From Magicicada septendecula (Eukaryota; Arthropoda; Insecta; Hemiptera; Cicadidae), in assembly GCA_034769895.1 (NCBI GenBank), contig CM068372.1, forward strand, positions 240,708,343 to 240,772,342: a DNA stretch of 64,000 bases, written 5' to 3'. Positions 34,641 through 46,488 of the stretch are shown here, one piece after another; within the stretch, counting starts at the first letter, position 1, and each line of letters begins with the position of its first letter. The translations under genes and the position numbers were made by a program. The notes under the pieces were generated by a model that saw only the letters and a program-made list of their open reading frames with translations, did not search any database and was not told the origin of the DNA.

Positions 34641-36191
34641 AGAAGGACAGTTTTATTTATTTATTCAGCTTTGGAACGTTAGCGATGCACCTGTCGCAAC
34701 ATGGAATACTATCAAAGATGAAAAGCTCGTCATTTGCATGGTTACAAACGACAGTACACGTGTAGCAGAAATACAAAATCATATAGGATAAGGGAAACAA
34801 GTGATGGGGCAGTGCAAGCCACTTTATAGAGCAATCAACTAAGATTCAAAACAAAAATGTGTATAAAATATAGTCCATTAGCTGTGTATTGCGTGTGACC
34901 TTGGCGTTGCCTAATGTCAGTGGTGCGGGTATTCTGGTCCACTGCGTTGTTTTGCGAGAAAGAATTGACACCAATTGCTGCTCAGAAGAGACTTATTGTT
35001 GCACAGAGGAAACTGTGTCAATAATAGTCTAAATAAAGAAATTCTTAGACTCTTGTTACAGACAGAACCACGTGGTTGCCCAAAATTTTCCAGCCCCTTA
35101 TGGTGAAAGTTAATTACCTGCGGTAGCAGGCGTTACTCTCTTGTTACGCCTGTCACTGCTAATGTAGTATATCTAATAGTCTGACATATTTATGATGTGC
35201 AAATTCCAGAGCCTTTTGAAGTCTATGCGACTGTTTGTTTGTGTGTTTTGCCACAGTGGTGTGCAGTGATGTCTGTGGTCAAAGGCTCTGCAGTACGTTT
35301 CGTGTTTTAGTATATTGTTTTGTACTTGTGTTTCCCCTCTCCTCCTATCAAGTGTCGTCTTTCAACTGTATTATTAACTACTTTTGAAATCTCATCGTTT
35401 TCAAGAGGATTAAGAAATTTGTGATTATTTTAAAAAGTGTCTTGCATATAAAGAATTTGTTGTTCTATTACCATCTCCTCATTTATGGTTAGACAACCTG
35501 CATTCAAATTTCCATCCTGTCTCGCTTAGGTACACTTTGTTATATTTTTTTGCATTTTATAGTAAGAAAAACTCCGCTTCGTTAGATTGTCATTTTTCTA
35601 TGTTTTTATTCCTTATCTTAGCAAATACTCTTTCACATTTTTAATTCCTACATCTTCTCCGTATTTTTAAAACATTGTATAATTTTTCTGGTATATGTTA
35701 CTGCATAGTTCTTTTGTTTTGGTTCATTTTTAGCTTTCTTCCTGTTAATATAACAGAGATTAACGGTAATACCGGGTTTGTACCATCTATTACACTCCCC
35801 ATTTAAAAAAAATGACAGCATTAAAGCAACTGTTATAAATGGTAAATAATTTTTTTTATCTGACGTCAGTGTAGTTTTGTTGTTGCGATGTTTATATACA
35901 TGAATTGGTCAGTTTCATTGAAAGTGATAAGCGATAACTGTGAATTTGAAACACCAATCTCATTTTACTAACATAGGAATCTGATTAGTGTACAGAGGCA
36001 GGTTCGAAAAGTGCTACGCAATTAACAGCACATTGTGACAACAAATGCTTCCGAATATTAACCTTCTGACTGAGCGAGGTTTGTGTGGTGTGTGCACGTA
36101 ATTTTCATTTTGTGTAATAACGTAATTAAAATATTTGCCCGGGAAAGCCATTATTTTATGAAGCTGACACAAACGCACATTTTATTTCTTT

Positions 36192-36193
<2 letters not shown>
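34641..36193. other. No gene seen
   Basis: AT-rich, no recognisable frame on either strand. Confidence 0.45.

Positions 36194-36289
<96 letters not shown>
36194..36289. repeat. (CT)n followed by (CA)n microsatellite
   Basis: About 80 bases of TC dinucleotides then CA dinucleotides; the Ser/Leu-rich and His/Thr-rich peptides it encodes are artefacts. Confidence 0.95.
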
Positions 36290-36290
<1 letters not shown>

Positions 36291-36360
36291 ATACACACAC
36301 TCTCACTCTTTCCAGCGGTACTACTAATTATCAAAGAGTCTAATATTAAAGAGAGTATTT

Positions 36361-36560
36361 CTTATTGATGAAATTGCACAAAAGTACGGACATGAAGTCC
36401 TAAGACTGCTTCCCCCCTACAGCTGTAATTTAAATTCTATTGCGCTGGTATGGGCATGCTTAGAAGAAAGATGAGATAACGAACGAGCATATGGCAAAAA
36501 ATGAGACTGATAACGTTTCTTTGAATGACGCTGTCCACTGTTTTACCGAGATGACTACGC
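36361..36560 (+). pseudogene. Tc1/IS630-type (DDE_3) transposase C-terminal fragment
   Basis: The frame LIDEIAQKYGHEVLRLLPPY followed by SCNLNSIALVWACLEER matches the end of DDE_3 transposases. These typically read GH.v.RLPPYhC..NPIELiWa..K, with the third catalytic acid in the NPIE part. Here NPIE has become NSIA, so the acidic residue is lost, and a stop follows. About 25 more codons in a neighbouring frame (VSLNDAVHCFTEMT) extend the resemblance. Only this tail of the element remains. Confidence 0.6.
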
Positions 36561-37079
36561 TAATATGTAAGTTTTATCTAGTTCCTGTCGACATCACAAT
36601 GGAATGCGTATACTAAGCATCTCGTGTTGCTGTCCTTCATAATTTACTGTACATTGTAAACAAAGGTTGTTTGCTATACTTCCCAGAACACTAGTGCTGT
36701 ATTAAACAACAGCGTCTCAAAAGAAATTATGAATGAAATTTTCTTGGAGCTTGATATCCAGATTGCGAATTAAGAAATGTTTACAAGGAATAAATTCCAA
36801 ATGTTTAATACCAAGCCACGTGTTGTTCAATCAAATATATTGCAACTTCCCGTCTGCGGCTTTAAAAGTTGCAATATATTTGATTGGATTAAGAAAATGT
36901 CAGCGAAGAGTGAGAAGAAGTAGGCTGTGATAGACTGCGTCGTTTACTGTTATTATGATTATCGTAATTGTTATTTTCATTATACGTACTAAACACCTTA
37001 ATTCGTCGCAATTTCTCTTGATAGTTGTGACACTGACCCTTTTGCAATACTGTACTAATGTTCATGTAGGCCTATAGGC
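36561..37079. other. No gene; contains a perfect hairpin
   Basis: Apart from the inverted repeat at 36828-36886 nothing is recognisable. Confidence 0.45.
36828..36886. repeat. Perfect 21-bp inverted repeat with 17-base loop
   Basis: CAATCAAATATATTGCAACTT (arm 36828-36848, 21 bases, last base T) pairs exactly with 36866-36886. The loop is GC-rich. Confidence 0.9.
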
Positions 37080-37640
37080 TCCTAATTGCATCAATGAGTG
37101 TCTCAAAATGCATCTGGCTTATAGAAATCCCCATAAAGTTTTAACTCTATCAAAGGCTTTTTTCGTAATCTATAAAAGCTATGTGTGTTTCTAAATTGAA
37201 TTCCCGATGTTTTTCAATGTTTTGCTTTAGTATATATACACGTCAATGCATGAACGTCCTTTTCTAAAGCCCAAGTGTACTTCTAATAATATGTTATCGG
37301 AAATAGTTTGCAGCCGATGATTAAGGGGTCTACTACATATTTTGTAACTCCCATTGGAGAGACTTATGCCTTTATAATAATAGATACATCATTTTTGTTT
37401 CCTTTTTTGAAAAGAGATATAACTTTTGCGTTGTTCTATTCTTCTGGCACAGCACATTTCTGCCAGCACATGTTTATTAAGTGTAGAAAACAGAACTTCA
37501 GCTATGATCCATATTTTATTAATTCTGCATTCATTCCGTCTGGTTCTGTTGCTTTCCTGTCTTTTGTCTTTTTAGGGCTTCTTCAAGTTCTTGAACCTTA
37601 ATTAAGTCTACAGTTCTATCTTCATTTTCTATGTATTTTC
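37080..37640 (-). pseudogene. LINE reverse transcriptase fragment
   Basis: Read from 37640 downwards: VQELEEALKRQKTGKATEPD then GMNAELIKYG, a QKLYLFSKKETK-like KKG segment, and VHLGFRKGRSCIDVY. It ends at 37080 with LLITKKAFDRVKTLWGF, which carries the A-F-D of the first catalytic motif. This is the fingers and palm part of a LINE reverse transcriptase. Stops and frame changes are frequent; the Y/FADD motif lies beyond the fragment. It resembles the plus-strand fragment at 33961 and may belong to the same broad clade. Confidence 0.75.
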
Positions 37641-39117
37641 CTCGTCAACATTTTCATATCACAGCTTTTTATAGTAGGCCTATTTTTTTCACTGATATTC
37701 TTTTATAACGTTAATATCCGCAGCATCTCTCATTTTTATTCATGCGTTTTATAAGTTTATATACCAAATTCTGCCTTCCATGTATATCATTTTTGTGTAA
37801 AATGCTGTATTAAAATTCCATATATTAAAATGTATGGAAAAATAAACAATTGTAATAGTGCATAAACGATTCCATAGTTCAATTAGTTTGTTTCAAAGCT
37901 AATAAAGTACTTAAGTACATGAGTAAAGATATGTTTATCTGATGTTTGTATTCGACTAATGTTTAGATAATCTCTTTTTAGAAGAATACCAAAATTAATT
38001 TTTGTCTAATTTTTTGTCACGGGTTTAGCTAAAAGTGTCAAGGATGAGAAGTTATATATCATATTTTGTTGTCTTTCACTGACTCGGCACAATATTTTCT
38101 TTGTCCATTGGTTGTCTCCATAACAGTAGTTCCACACTTTTGTCTTCTCTTAGTCCTTACCTGCACACTTCCTGTCACTGGGTTGTACAGTCACCGCACT
38201 TTTAAAGATTAGTTTCTAAAATTTACTTGCATTTTATTTTTCTCTGTTAACATTGGTATATCCTAAAATACCATAAGCGGATATTGTCATCCGCAATGTG
38301 TGAGTTGAAAAATTTTAGGTTGGTATGTTATTGGCATGTGGGTGAACAATTGATTTTCACACCTGCATGGAAACGGTTTATATAAAATGTATATTACACC
38401 TAATTTCATGTGTTCATTGTCTACGTAACAAATGTAATATATTTTCGGCACTAATTCTTGCTTATTGCTTTATATACTTCATATAAAGTACGTTAAGGCG
38501 GTTACACAAGTTTATAAATGCAACCTTAAATATAATGTGTCTAGCAAAAATTACAGTGACTTTTATTGTATAAAGGAACTTGATTCCATTTGGATTATTG
38601 GGTTAAAGCGCTGTAATCCACGAAGGATCTAATCAAAGAACACTGTAATGCACCTTCGTTTCAGTAGCACTACTCAAAGCACTCCGCGTCACTCATATGG
38701 CACACAGCGGACAGTTTAGATTTAGTTTCCCGCTAATTTTGCAAATTTCAGCATGGAAACATTGTATAATCTGTCTGGAGACCTTAACATTGCAATTATA
38801 TGATGACAAGAATGCACGCTAGGTTCGTATGAGTACAGCGGTGTGTATGTGCCACAGATGCGGTGCATTGCATACACACACACACAACCGTGCTTTTTCC
38901 TACTTTGTAGAACAGTAGCCGTAAAAGCTAGAAAAAATGCTGAAATGCCAAAACGTTGCATCTAGGTTACAGTAGGAGTGGTTTTATACTCTTTCGAATA
39001 CATAGGTTAAAAAAAATATTTTACTTTAGGCAAAAATATAACTTTTATTAGTGGCACGCGTTTTACGTTGCCACTAATACTGAGGTTGTCACAGTACGGT
39101 CTCGGGTCGGCGGATGC
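37641..39117. other. No gene seen
   Basis: AT-rich; no domain-bearing frame. A short (CA)n lies at 38873-38886. Confidence 0.45.
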
Positions 39118-39120
39118 CAC

Positions 39121-39148
<28 letters not shown>
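39118..39148. repeat. (CA)n microsatellite
   Basis: Uninterrupted CA dinucleotides. Confidence 0.95.
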
Positions 39149-39153
<5 letters not shown>

Positions 39154-39300
39154 CATGAAATCGACAAGCTAGAGCCTGTAATTTTTGCCTGTACATACAC
39201 AAACACTACTTAAAATTATTTCTAACAACTTCTCTCTATGAATTATTTACAAAAATAGTGCGACGGTTAAATATGCAAATATATGTGTTGTTGCATGTAT
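39149..39300 (+). repeat. Dispersed repeat, copy 1
   Basis: ACAAGCTAGAGCCTGTAA, CACTACTTAAAATTATTT, AATTATTTACAAAAAT and GGTTAAATATGCAAAT recur in the same order at 40590-40735. Both copies lie next to CA-rich or GT-rich microsatellites. Confidence 0.75.
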
Positions 39301-40589
39301 TCCCCAGGTGTTATTGGTTTTGAATGGTATTCATATTTTATTTACATCTTCACATACATAATTATTCACATACCAATAGGTTTTAAAATTGCTTCTTATA
39401 ACAAAAGATTTAATCGAACATAGTAAACACAGCTGTGGTGGAATACAAAATTCTGCCACCTTTCTTTGGACCTATTGTTCTCCGTTGACATTGTATGTGT
39501 TACACTTATTGCTTTGTAGGAAGAAGTTATTTAACAATGATTTTTATACCTTTCTTTTCATGGCGCTATTTCTACCTGTTTAATAACGTGCTGTTTATTC
39601 TGAGACTAGTACTGTGTTCACCCTTGATGTCTCTCTCTCTCTCTTTCTCTCTCTTTTTGTAGGAAATAATTTCTCTTTGTCTTCTCTCACTTTGTTGTTC
39701 ATATTGTTTTGCTGTTCTCCAACCTTGCTTGCATTGCATTCCTTCTATTTCTAACCAAAATTTTCTCTTACACTCTCTTCTTTCTTGCTGTTCCTTTTGG
39801 TTGCCATCACGTATCACCTCTAGAGAATTCCTTTTATTTTTGTAATCTGTGTGAGCAAAATTAGTAATTCTTCAATGGTTTTAATTCCTTGTATGTATAT
39901 TTATTTATTGTATGTATATATTAAAATATATATGTATATATTTTAATTCCTAATCTTATATTTCAGTTCAATTGATATGCTAATTTTAACACTAACTCGT
40001 GTTAAGTGAATCTTGATGTGTTTACTCCCTTCAACAGGCTGAATGATGTTCTCTTCAAGGGTAAGTTTTCCATGTGTTTAATATCTACCATAATTTGTGT
40101 CTTACCTGTCTTTGTGTATCAATATTCCAATAGCAGCAATATTCAAACGAGTCTTATATTGTTCACAAATAGTTCACTTGTCTTAATCATGTGGCAGCAG
40201 AATCTTGAAAATATTTATTTACTAAGCAAGCTTCTCTGTCAATTATATTATTACCTCTCAATTCTATTTCTTGTTCAACATTCAGATGGAATTCAGTTTG
40301 ATTGTTCTTTAATCCTTAAATATTAAGTTAGTCTTCTCTTCCGTATGTGTAGGATGCAGAATCATCTGCACCAGTCTTCTCTTTATTTCCATTCTAAGAT
40401 TTTCTACTTCAATGTGTAAATCTTTGTAGAACGTAATTATTTGAATTGGATATTCCTTTGTTGTTTTGGTAGACGATAGCAGTTTCCAATGAGTACTTCT
40501 GACTGCTAACACTTGTGTCTTACTTATGTATTCACGTACTCTTTTACCGACTTAAAATCACACACACAGAGCTTAAAATGAACAGGTGT
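39301..40589. other. No confirmed gene; possible 24-base exon
   Basis: TTCAACAG then GCTGAATGATG...CAAGG then GTAAGTTTT (about 40038-40063) has good splice borders and could be an upstream exon of the zinc-finger gene. It is too short to judge. A TC-rich tract lies near 39628-39658. Confidence 0.35.
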
Positions 40590-40735
40590 TCACTTTGACA
40601 AGCTACAGCTTGTAAGCTTTCCCTGCACATACACATAGCACTACTTAAAATTATTTTTAACAAATATTGTATATTAATTATTTACAAAAATTCTAGTGTG
40701 GTTAAATATGCAAATGTGCATGCGTGTGTGTGTGT
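40590..40735 (+). repeat. Dispersed repeat, copy 2
   Basis: Partner of 39149-39300 in the same orientation, about 1.44 kb downstream. Confidence 0.75.
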
Positions 40736-40974
40736 GCGTGCGCGCCATTCGCCATTCATTTATATACAAATTTGCTTATAAAAGTCTACTGTTCTTCCTA
40801 TGAAGAGTAATGCAATACTGTAATGATACATAGGGTAAGGTTAATTTTTGCAAGCCGAAAGCTACATCACAGGTAGAACATGATTTTTAACACTAGTTTC
40901 TACTGCTTCAGTGTTCCAATTATGAATTATTACAGTTATGTATTCATTTGTTCTAGTGTTACTTATTTACACCC

Positions 40975-42117
40975 ATGAATAATATCTGTGAAGAAGAGGA
41001 TTCTACTCTGGATTGTGAACTATATAGGGGAAAGTCAATTCAGAATACTCTAGGAGACCATCTGACACCACACAAGTTACTACATTCTGGCATTAAGAAG
41101 TACCAGTGCGATGTTTGTTCAAAATCATTTACTTATTCATGCAGTTTGTCAAGACACAAGACGATACATTCTGGCATTAAGAAGTACCAGTGCGATGTTT
41201 GTTCAAAATCATTTACTCAGTCAGGCAGTTTGTCAAAACACAAGTTAATACATTCTGGCATTAAGAAATACCAGTGCGATGTTTGTTCAAAATCATTTTT
41301 TCAGCCACATGGTTTGTCGGTGCACAAGTTGATACATTCTGGCATTAAGAAGTTCGAGTGTGATGTTTGTTCAAAATCCTTTACTTCTTCAAGCACTTTG
41401 TCAAAACACAAGTTAATACATTTGGCCATTAAGAAATACCAGTGCGATGTTTGTTCAAAATCATTTTCTCAGCCAAATGGTTTGTCAATGCACAAGTTGA
41501 TACATTCTGGCATTAAGAAGTACCAGTGCGATGTTTGTTCAAAATCATTTTCTCAGTCATGCAATTTGTTAACACACAAGTTAATACATTCTGGCATTAA
41601 GAAATACCAGTGCGATGTTTGTTCAAAATCATTTTCTCATTCAAGCCATTTGTTAACACACAAGTTAATACATTCTGGCATTAAGAAATACCAGTGCGAT
41701 GTTTGTTCAAAATCATTTTCTCAGCCAAATGGTTTGTCAATGCACAAGTTGATACATTCTGGCATTAAGAAATACCAGTGCGATGTTTGTTCAAAATCAT
41801 TTTTTCAGCCACATGTTTTGTCGGTGCACAAGTTGATACATTCTGGCATTAAGAAGTTCCAGTGTGATGTTTGTTCAAAATCCTTTACTTCTTCAAGCAC
41901 TTTGTCAAAACACAAGTTAATACATTTGGCCATTAAGAAATACCAGTGCGATGTTTGTTCAAAATCATTTTCTCAGTCATGCAATTTGTTAACACACAAG
42001 TTAATACATTCTGGCATTAAGAAGTTCCAGTGCGATGTTTGTTCAAAATCATTTACTCAGTCAGGCAGTTTGTCAAAACACAAGTTAATACATTCTGGCA
42101 TTAAGAAGTACCAGTGA
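40975..42117 (+). CDS. C2H2 zinc-finger protein with twelve tandem fingers
   Basis: The 380-residue frame opens with an acidic segment (MNNICEEEDSTLDCELY) and a partial finger. Twelve complete C-x2-C-x12-H-x3-H fingers of the form CDVCSKSF...H follow, joined by the linker HSGIKKYQ (HLAIKKYQ in two places) where most proteins have TGEKP. Each finger repeat is 84 bases. Such proteins usually bind DNA in the nucleus. Fingers with near-identical recognition regions recur (TSSSTLSK, SQPNGLSM, SQSCNLLT, TQSGSLSK), showing recent internal duplication. The stop TGA falls exactly where the next finger's first Cys codon is expected. A TTCTAG 23 bases upstream of the ATG could be an acceptor, so upstream exons are possible. 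The target and role are unknown. Confidence 0.85.
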   Translation: MNNICEEEDSTLDCELYRGKSIQNTLGDHLTPHKLLHSGIKKYQCDVCSKSFTYSCSLSRHKTIHSGIKKYQCDVCSKSFTQSGSLSKHKLIHSGIKKYQCDVCSKSFFQPHGLSVHKLIHSGIKKFECDVCSKSFTSSSTLSKHKLIHLAIKKYQCDVCSKSFSQPNGLSMHKLIHSGIKKYQCDVCSKSFSQSCNLLTHKLIHSGIKKYQCDVCSKSFSHSSHLLTHKLIHSGIKKYQCDVCSKSFSQPNGLSMHKLIHSGIKKYQCDVCSKSFFQPHVLSVHKLIHSGIKKFQCDVCSKSFTSSSTLSKHKLIHLAIKKYQCDVCSKSFSQSCNLLTHKLIHSGIKKFQCDVCSKSFTQSGSLSKHKLIHSGIKKYQ

Positions 42118-42240
42118 GTTGTTTCTACAAATGTATTTAATTTAACATAGCCTGTTGTATTATAAATAATGTATGTTGGCATTAAATAATAACTGATGTT
42201 TGTAACAAAATTTTCAGTTTGTACATTTTGAGTGTAAATC
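42118..42240 (+). pseudogene. Decayed zinc-finger repeats behind the stop codon
   Basis: After the stop, GTTGTTTCTACAAATGTATTTA aligns with the finger sequence GATGTTTGTTCAAAATCATTTA when small changes are allowed. TTGGCATTAAATAA and TGATGTTTGTAACAAAATTTTC at about 42177-42215 align with the linker and next finger. The array was longer in the past. Confidence 0.55.
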
Positions 42241-43168
42241 AATCAATTATACCATTACTATGTGGTATGTAAGAATAGACCTATTTCCCAAGAAGTTTTA
42301 GCAATGTAATAAAACTTATCAATATAATGTTATTAAACAGAAACCCTTAAACAAGCATAATTGCACAAATGAATTAATATATGCTGTCATATTACCACTG
42401 CAAATATGTAATGTATCTATGATATTTGGCACTACAAAACAGTAGTGAAATTTGTAACAAAATTTTACTTTTTACCTTACAAATTAAAATCATTAAATTA
42501 TATATTGTAATGTAGTGTGAAATTATTGATACACATTTATCCTGTAATTCAATTTATCGCTACATGAGTTACAGTGATATTTGTGTGTTTAGTTGAAATT
42601 ATTTGGAAGTCTTTGTTTCTTATTTTTGTGTGGCTGCTACAGCCTTCACGATGACATAGTCTTGGAGTCTTAACACATTTGCACTATTGCTTGGCAAAAT
42701 GATTCACATGGGTATGTCCCCTAAGTTACTGTAGCTTGGCATTTCACACCTTGTAAGTTGTATTTAAAGCACATAGGTTATTTCATCTAGCATATTTCTG
42801 ATTGCTGCATGTATACTGTTTCTTTACAATTCAACAATAGTTCAGTGCATTACTGACAGATGGCATTTGTATCTCAAAACTGCTAATTCCCGATGCTTTA
42901 CATGTCAATGTTTGTAACGGCTCCTTGTTGTGAACTACACATTTGGTGTATAGTATTGGCTTGTGCCGTGTTTGAATTTTTGAATGATTTTTTTTTTCTA
43001 ATTTTATATTACAAAGTAACTAACTTCTTGACTGAAGATAAAATATTATGGTAATTTAATTTCAAATGTGGATCTGAATTGAATAATGTAGAAAATGAAG
43101 AGACATTTCGATCTGACAATGCAGGTAAGGCTACATAATTTGAGGTTACTTCATCTCACTGTTTATAC
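42241..43168. other. No gene seen
   Basis: AT-rich. More heavily eroded finger-like blocks may reach 42470 (TTTGTAACAAAATTTTAC), but this is at the limit of recognition. Confidence 0.4.
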
Positions 43169-43795
43169 CAGGGTTCCCAACTGGTGGTATGCATATCACT
43201 AGTGTGGTACACGGAGGGATCCAAGGTGGTGCACAAGAAGACCTAGCTAGGAAAAAAGTATTTACTTTAAAAAGTAAATAAAATTTTATGTTCAAAACAA
43301 CAATATATTTTTATCAGACATTGAAGTCTTTAATACCTTTTGTGTCAAGTTACATTTGTGAAAATGCATTTGATGAACTCGTTTATGTTAAAAGCAAATA
43401 TAGGAACAGAATGTCTATTAAGTGATTTAAGGTTAAAAATAACATCAATAGAACCTGACATTAACTCGGGTACAAAATAAGCGGTAGAAATTTACACTGT
43501 AATTAATTTATTTAGTACATTCATAATGAAAGTAATCAACCGTCTTTTGAAAAAAACTACTTTATTATAGCATAGAACCAACCTAAAATTAGTTTTAAGG
43601 ATCAGTCCCCGTTTTGTAAATTCTGTGTATTATATTTAATAATTATACGTAACTGGCAATAATAAGATACGCTATTTATGTTTTATCAAGTTTTTTTTAT
43701 TTAAATAACCCAGTAACATTGAAGCTCTGGTTGTACTTGAAATAAACGCGGAAGACCAAAGGCATATGTGGGTCTAGAAATGTTAGGAACCACTC
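43169..43795 (+). mobile_element. Short hAT-type element, internally deleted
   Basis: The ends CAGGGTTCCCAACTGG and (right, complement) GAGTGGTTCCTAACATTTC are typical of hAT termini. The flanks GTTTATAC (43161-43168) and GTTTGTAC (43796-43803) form an 8-bp target duplication with one mismatch. At 627 bp it keeps only a scrap of transposase. Confidence 0.7.
43310..43460 (+). pseudogene. hAT transposase C-terminal remnant inside the short element
   Basis: Across shifting frames the translation gives SL.YLLCQVTF / FVKMHLMNSFMLKANI and SDLRLKITSIEPDIN. This corresponds to the C-terminal hAT stretch with conserved CE.FS.l..iKsKyRnrl...DLR..ls.i.P. It is of a different group from the ZMYM-like fragment at 16012. 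It is a transposase fossil with no possible function. Confidence 0.6.
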
Positions 43796-45892
43796 GTTTG
43801 TACTGAATATATTCATTAGTGACTGCAATTTCTTTTACTTAATTTTACAAATTACTGTACTTTGTGTACAATTTTATTGTTTACTTTGAGTAGATTTTAT
43901 TTGCTATTTGTGTAACCATTGTATACACATGCATTCTGTGATTAACTGTTTATGAGTTATGACTGTTTTAATAACAAAATATACACTACATTCTTAGGTT
44001 TTTGGTGGACATTTTCTGAAAACAAAAACGAATTTGACCTTAGGAAAGCATATGCAAAAACAGACTTAAACACAACGTTATATATTTACTTTTTATAAAT
44101 TGTAAATTATATATTTATTTTTCATATTTATGAACATTATTCTTGCTCTTCTAATAAATATAAATACTATTTTATACTATTATGTATGTATTTACTTTGT
44201 GTATATTTATATAGATTAGGAATAGGTATGCTGAAACAACAGTTACAAAGTTGAGGAGCCAAAATAAAATAATAGAGCTTTCAGTGTGGGCTTCATGGGG
44301 TGCTGTCATGTTACTTGAAATGTACAATATTTTTGCAATAATTTTCATATGTGCCTGGTGTCAAGACCAAGATTTACTGACTACTGGAGTACAGATGTGT
44401 TGTTAGGCTCTTCTTTTGCTGGAAAGATAATGGAAACAGATATTTTTTCCATTTACTTTATGCTGTATTTAAATGATAACAGTAAGTACATTCCAAGATG
44501 TCAATCCAACCATGACCCTTTTCTAATAATTAGACCATTTTATGATAACATTATATAATGTTCTAAAGATAGTTTTTATCCAAATGGAAACCTCACAATT
44601 GATAAAGGAATGTGACCATTCAGGGGAAGAATAAACTTTAGGGTTTATATAAAGAATAAGCCTAACAATTTGGTATTCAATTTTTATTCTAAGTGATGCT
44701 TTCACTGGTTATGTGCTAAACTCTGAAATATACCAAAAGGTTTGAGATGATGATAACATTGTGGGGGTTGCGGCTACTGGATGAGTCTGTTACCTACTAA
44801 CGGTAAAGTTACCTGCAAAAACAGTCATTAGACTGGTCTCATATTGTTGTGGGTGTTACAACATGCATCATCTCACACACGTTAAGACGGACTCATTCCG
44901 TCTGAGGGCACATTCTGTTATCTGGCAGCTCACTCTATATGTGAAACTGTTCTACCCTATTTTTAAAAATGAATTTTAATGGTATATGATAATTTTGGAA
45001 ATTTGTTAGTGAAAAAAGAGTTAGTAAAGTGCATTGTGGACTGGTGTATCATAAAAAAACCATTCAGTGCGTAGTGTGAAGGTAATATGCACATTAACAA
45101 TTGTGCTGGTGATAATCTTGGCTACAGATGTATTTTAATAGTTGTGAGTGTAAAAAAGTCTGAAAATACATTGCAAAAATGTTCTTTTTTTAACCCTTGT
45201 GATCATGATAGTCTTAATTTGTGTCATGTAAATTACATCATAACAAGATTTACATATTTTAAAGATAATCAGTACATGCAATTATTAATAAAAATTAGAT
45301 AACATTTTAGTAACAAAAATGTGCTAGTATAAGAAAAGTATAAGTACAGTATAAGAAAAGTGAAAAACTTGCATGGTAAAAGAAACTTAATTTTGTCTAC
45401 AATTACTCACTGTTCCACGTTTGAAAACGTTACTAGAACTGAAAACTGAAATGCTCTGTATTGTAGAAACACACTAAGTGAAAGCACATGACCTTCCCAA
45501 TCGTTGCTTTCTGTCCCGAACTAGGAAAGGTATCTGTCTTTAATATAATACCAAAATACGGTAGCATGACGCCCACAAGATTATGTAGGGCTGTCACAAA
45601 AGGGCCATGTACCTTGCCAAGTTTTATTGAATCTTGGACTTTGCATTATTGTTGATTTTTATATAACACCAGGGAATCATTAAGTATACACATGCAAAGT
45701 ATACCTGATAGCCAGGTAACCAATAATAAGTGTTCTTTATTAAATCTGTTACTACCAAGTAAAAGGTTAAAACCGTTACTAATTTTGTTAACTATTTTGT
45801 GAAAGAACAAGTATTTTCAAAGACCGAAATTTAGTATAATAGTCTCTACTAACTGGTAGTTAATGGGGAATCCTGTTCTTATGTTTCCTTTT
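43796..45892. other. No gene seen
   Basis: AT-rich; several short frames (44349-44558, 45087-45302) lack domains. Confidence 0.45.
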
Positions 45893-46398
45893 GTAAATCA
45901 TTGAACGTTGCAGAGAGATCCAGAATGTAAGCGTGTGTCGTACGTCCTTGTAGATGAGAGAGTTCTCGATGCCGCCAGCCGTGCGGACTGTGTCAAGGCC
46001 GCAGTTAATTACGTAGTTCATACGGACCCTAAGACGCAATTAGGAATCATCTAGATATTCGGCTGGCTATAAATACCAGTACTCAACGACATTCGTGTCA
46101 GTATTAGTGCGATATATTTACAGAGCGGTTCGAGTTATTACTGTGTACGTTCAAGTAGTTATTAGTGAAGTGTTGCGTTTTATAATTGGATGGTATAATT
46201 GTAACACAATTGAGTTTTAATATTAGTGTACATTTTATTGCATGTGAACAATTTTCATTTGATTTGTTGTAGATACTGTGTTGTTAATTATGAACTGTTT
46301 AACTGTAAAAATTAAAGGTGTGTTTAGTGACTTAATTGGTGCCTTGTACTTATTTTGTTTCCACTGCACCTACAACGAACGAGTAGACCGTCGTAACA
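45893..46398 (+). repeat. 5' LTR, family A second copy
   Basis: Ends CGTCGTAACA. A TATAAAT box is at 46068-46074. The 5' end (TGTAAATCATTG) is estimated by alignment to the other copy. Confidence 0.65.
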
Positions 46399-46399
46399 G

Positions 46400-46416
46400 T
46401 GGTGTCAGAACTGGGA
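46400..46416 (+). promoter_or_regulatory. Primer-binding site, tRNA-Leu type
   Basis: TGGTGTCAGAACTGGGA, one base after the LTR end. Confidence 0.7.
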
Positions 46417-46488
46417 TATAATGTTTAACTGTGGAAACAGTGGACACTTTGTACAAGACGAGTGTAATTCATAATTAATCGGTAAACA

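Noticed and set aside
36083..36343. Ser/Leu repeat protein
   Set aside because: It is translation of a (CT)n microsatellite.
40975..42117. Regular 84-base periodicity resembling a CRISPR-like array
   Set aside because: The period encodes C2H2 fingers in one open frame; spacers are not unique and the setting is eukaryotic.
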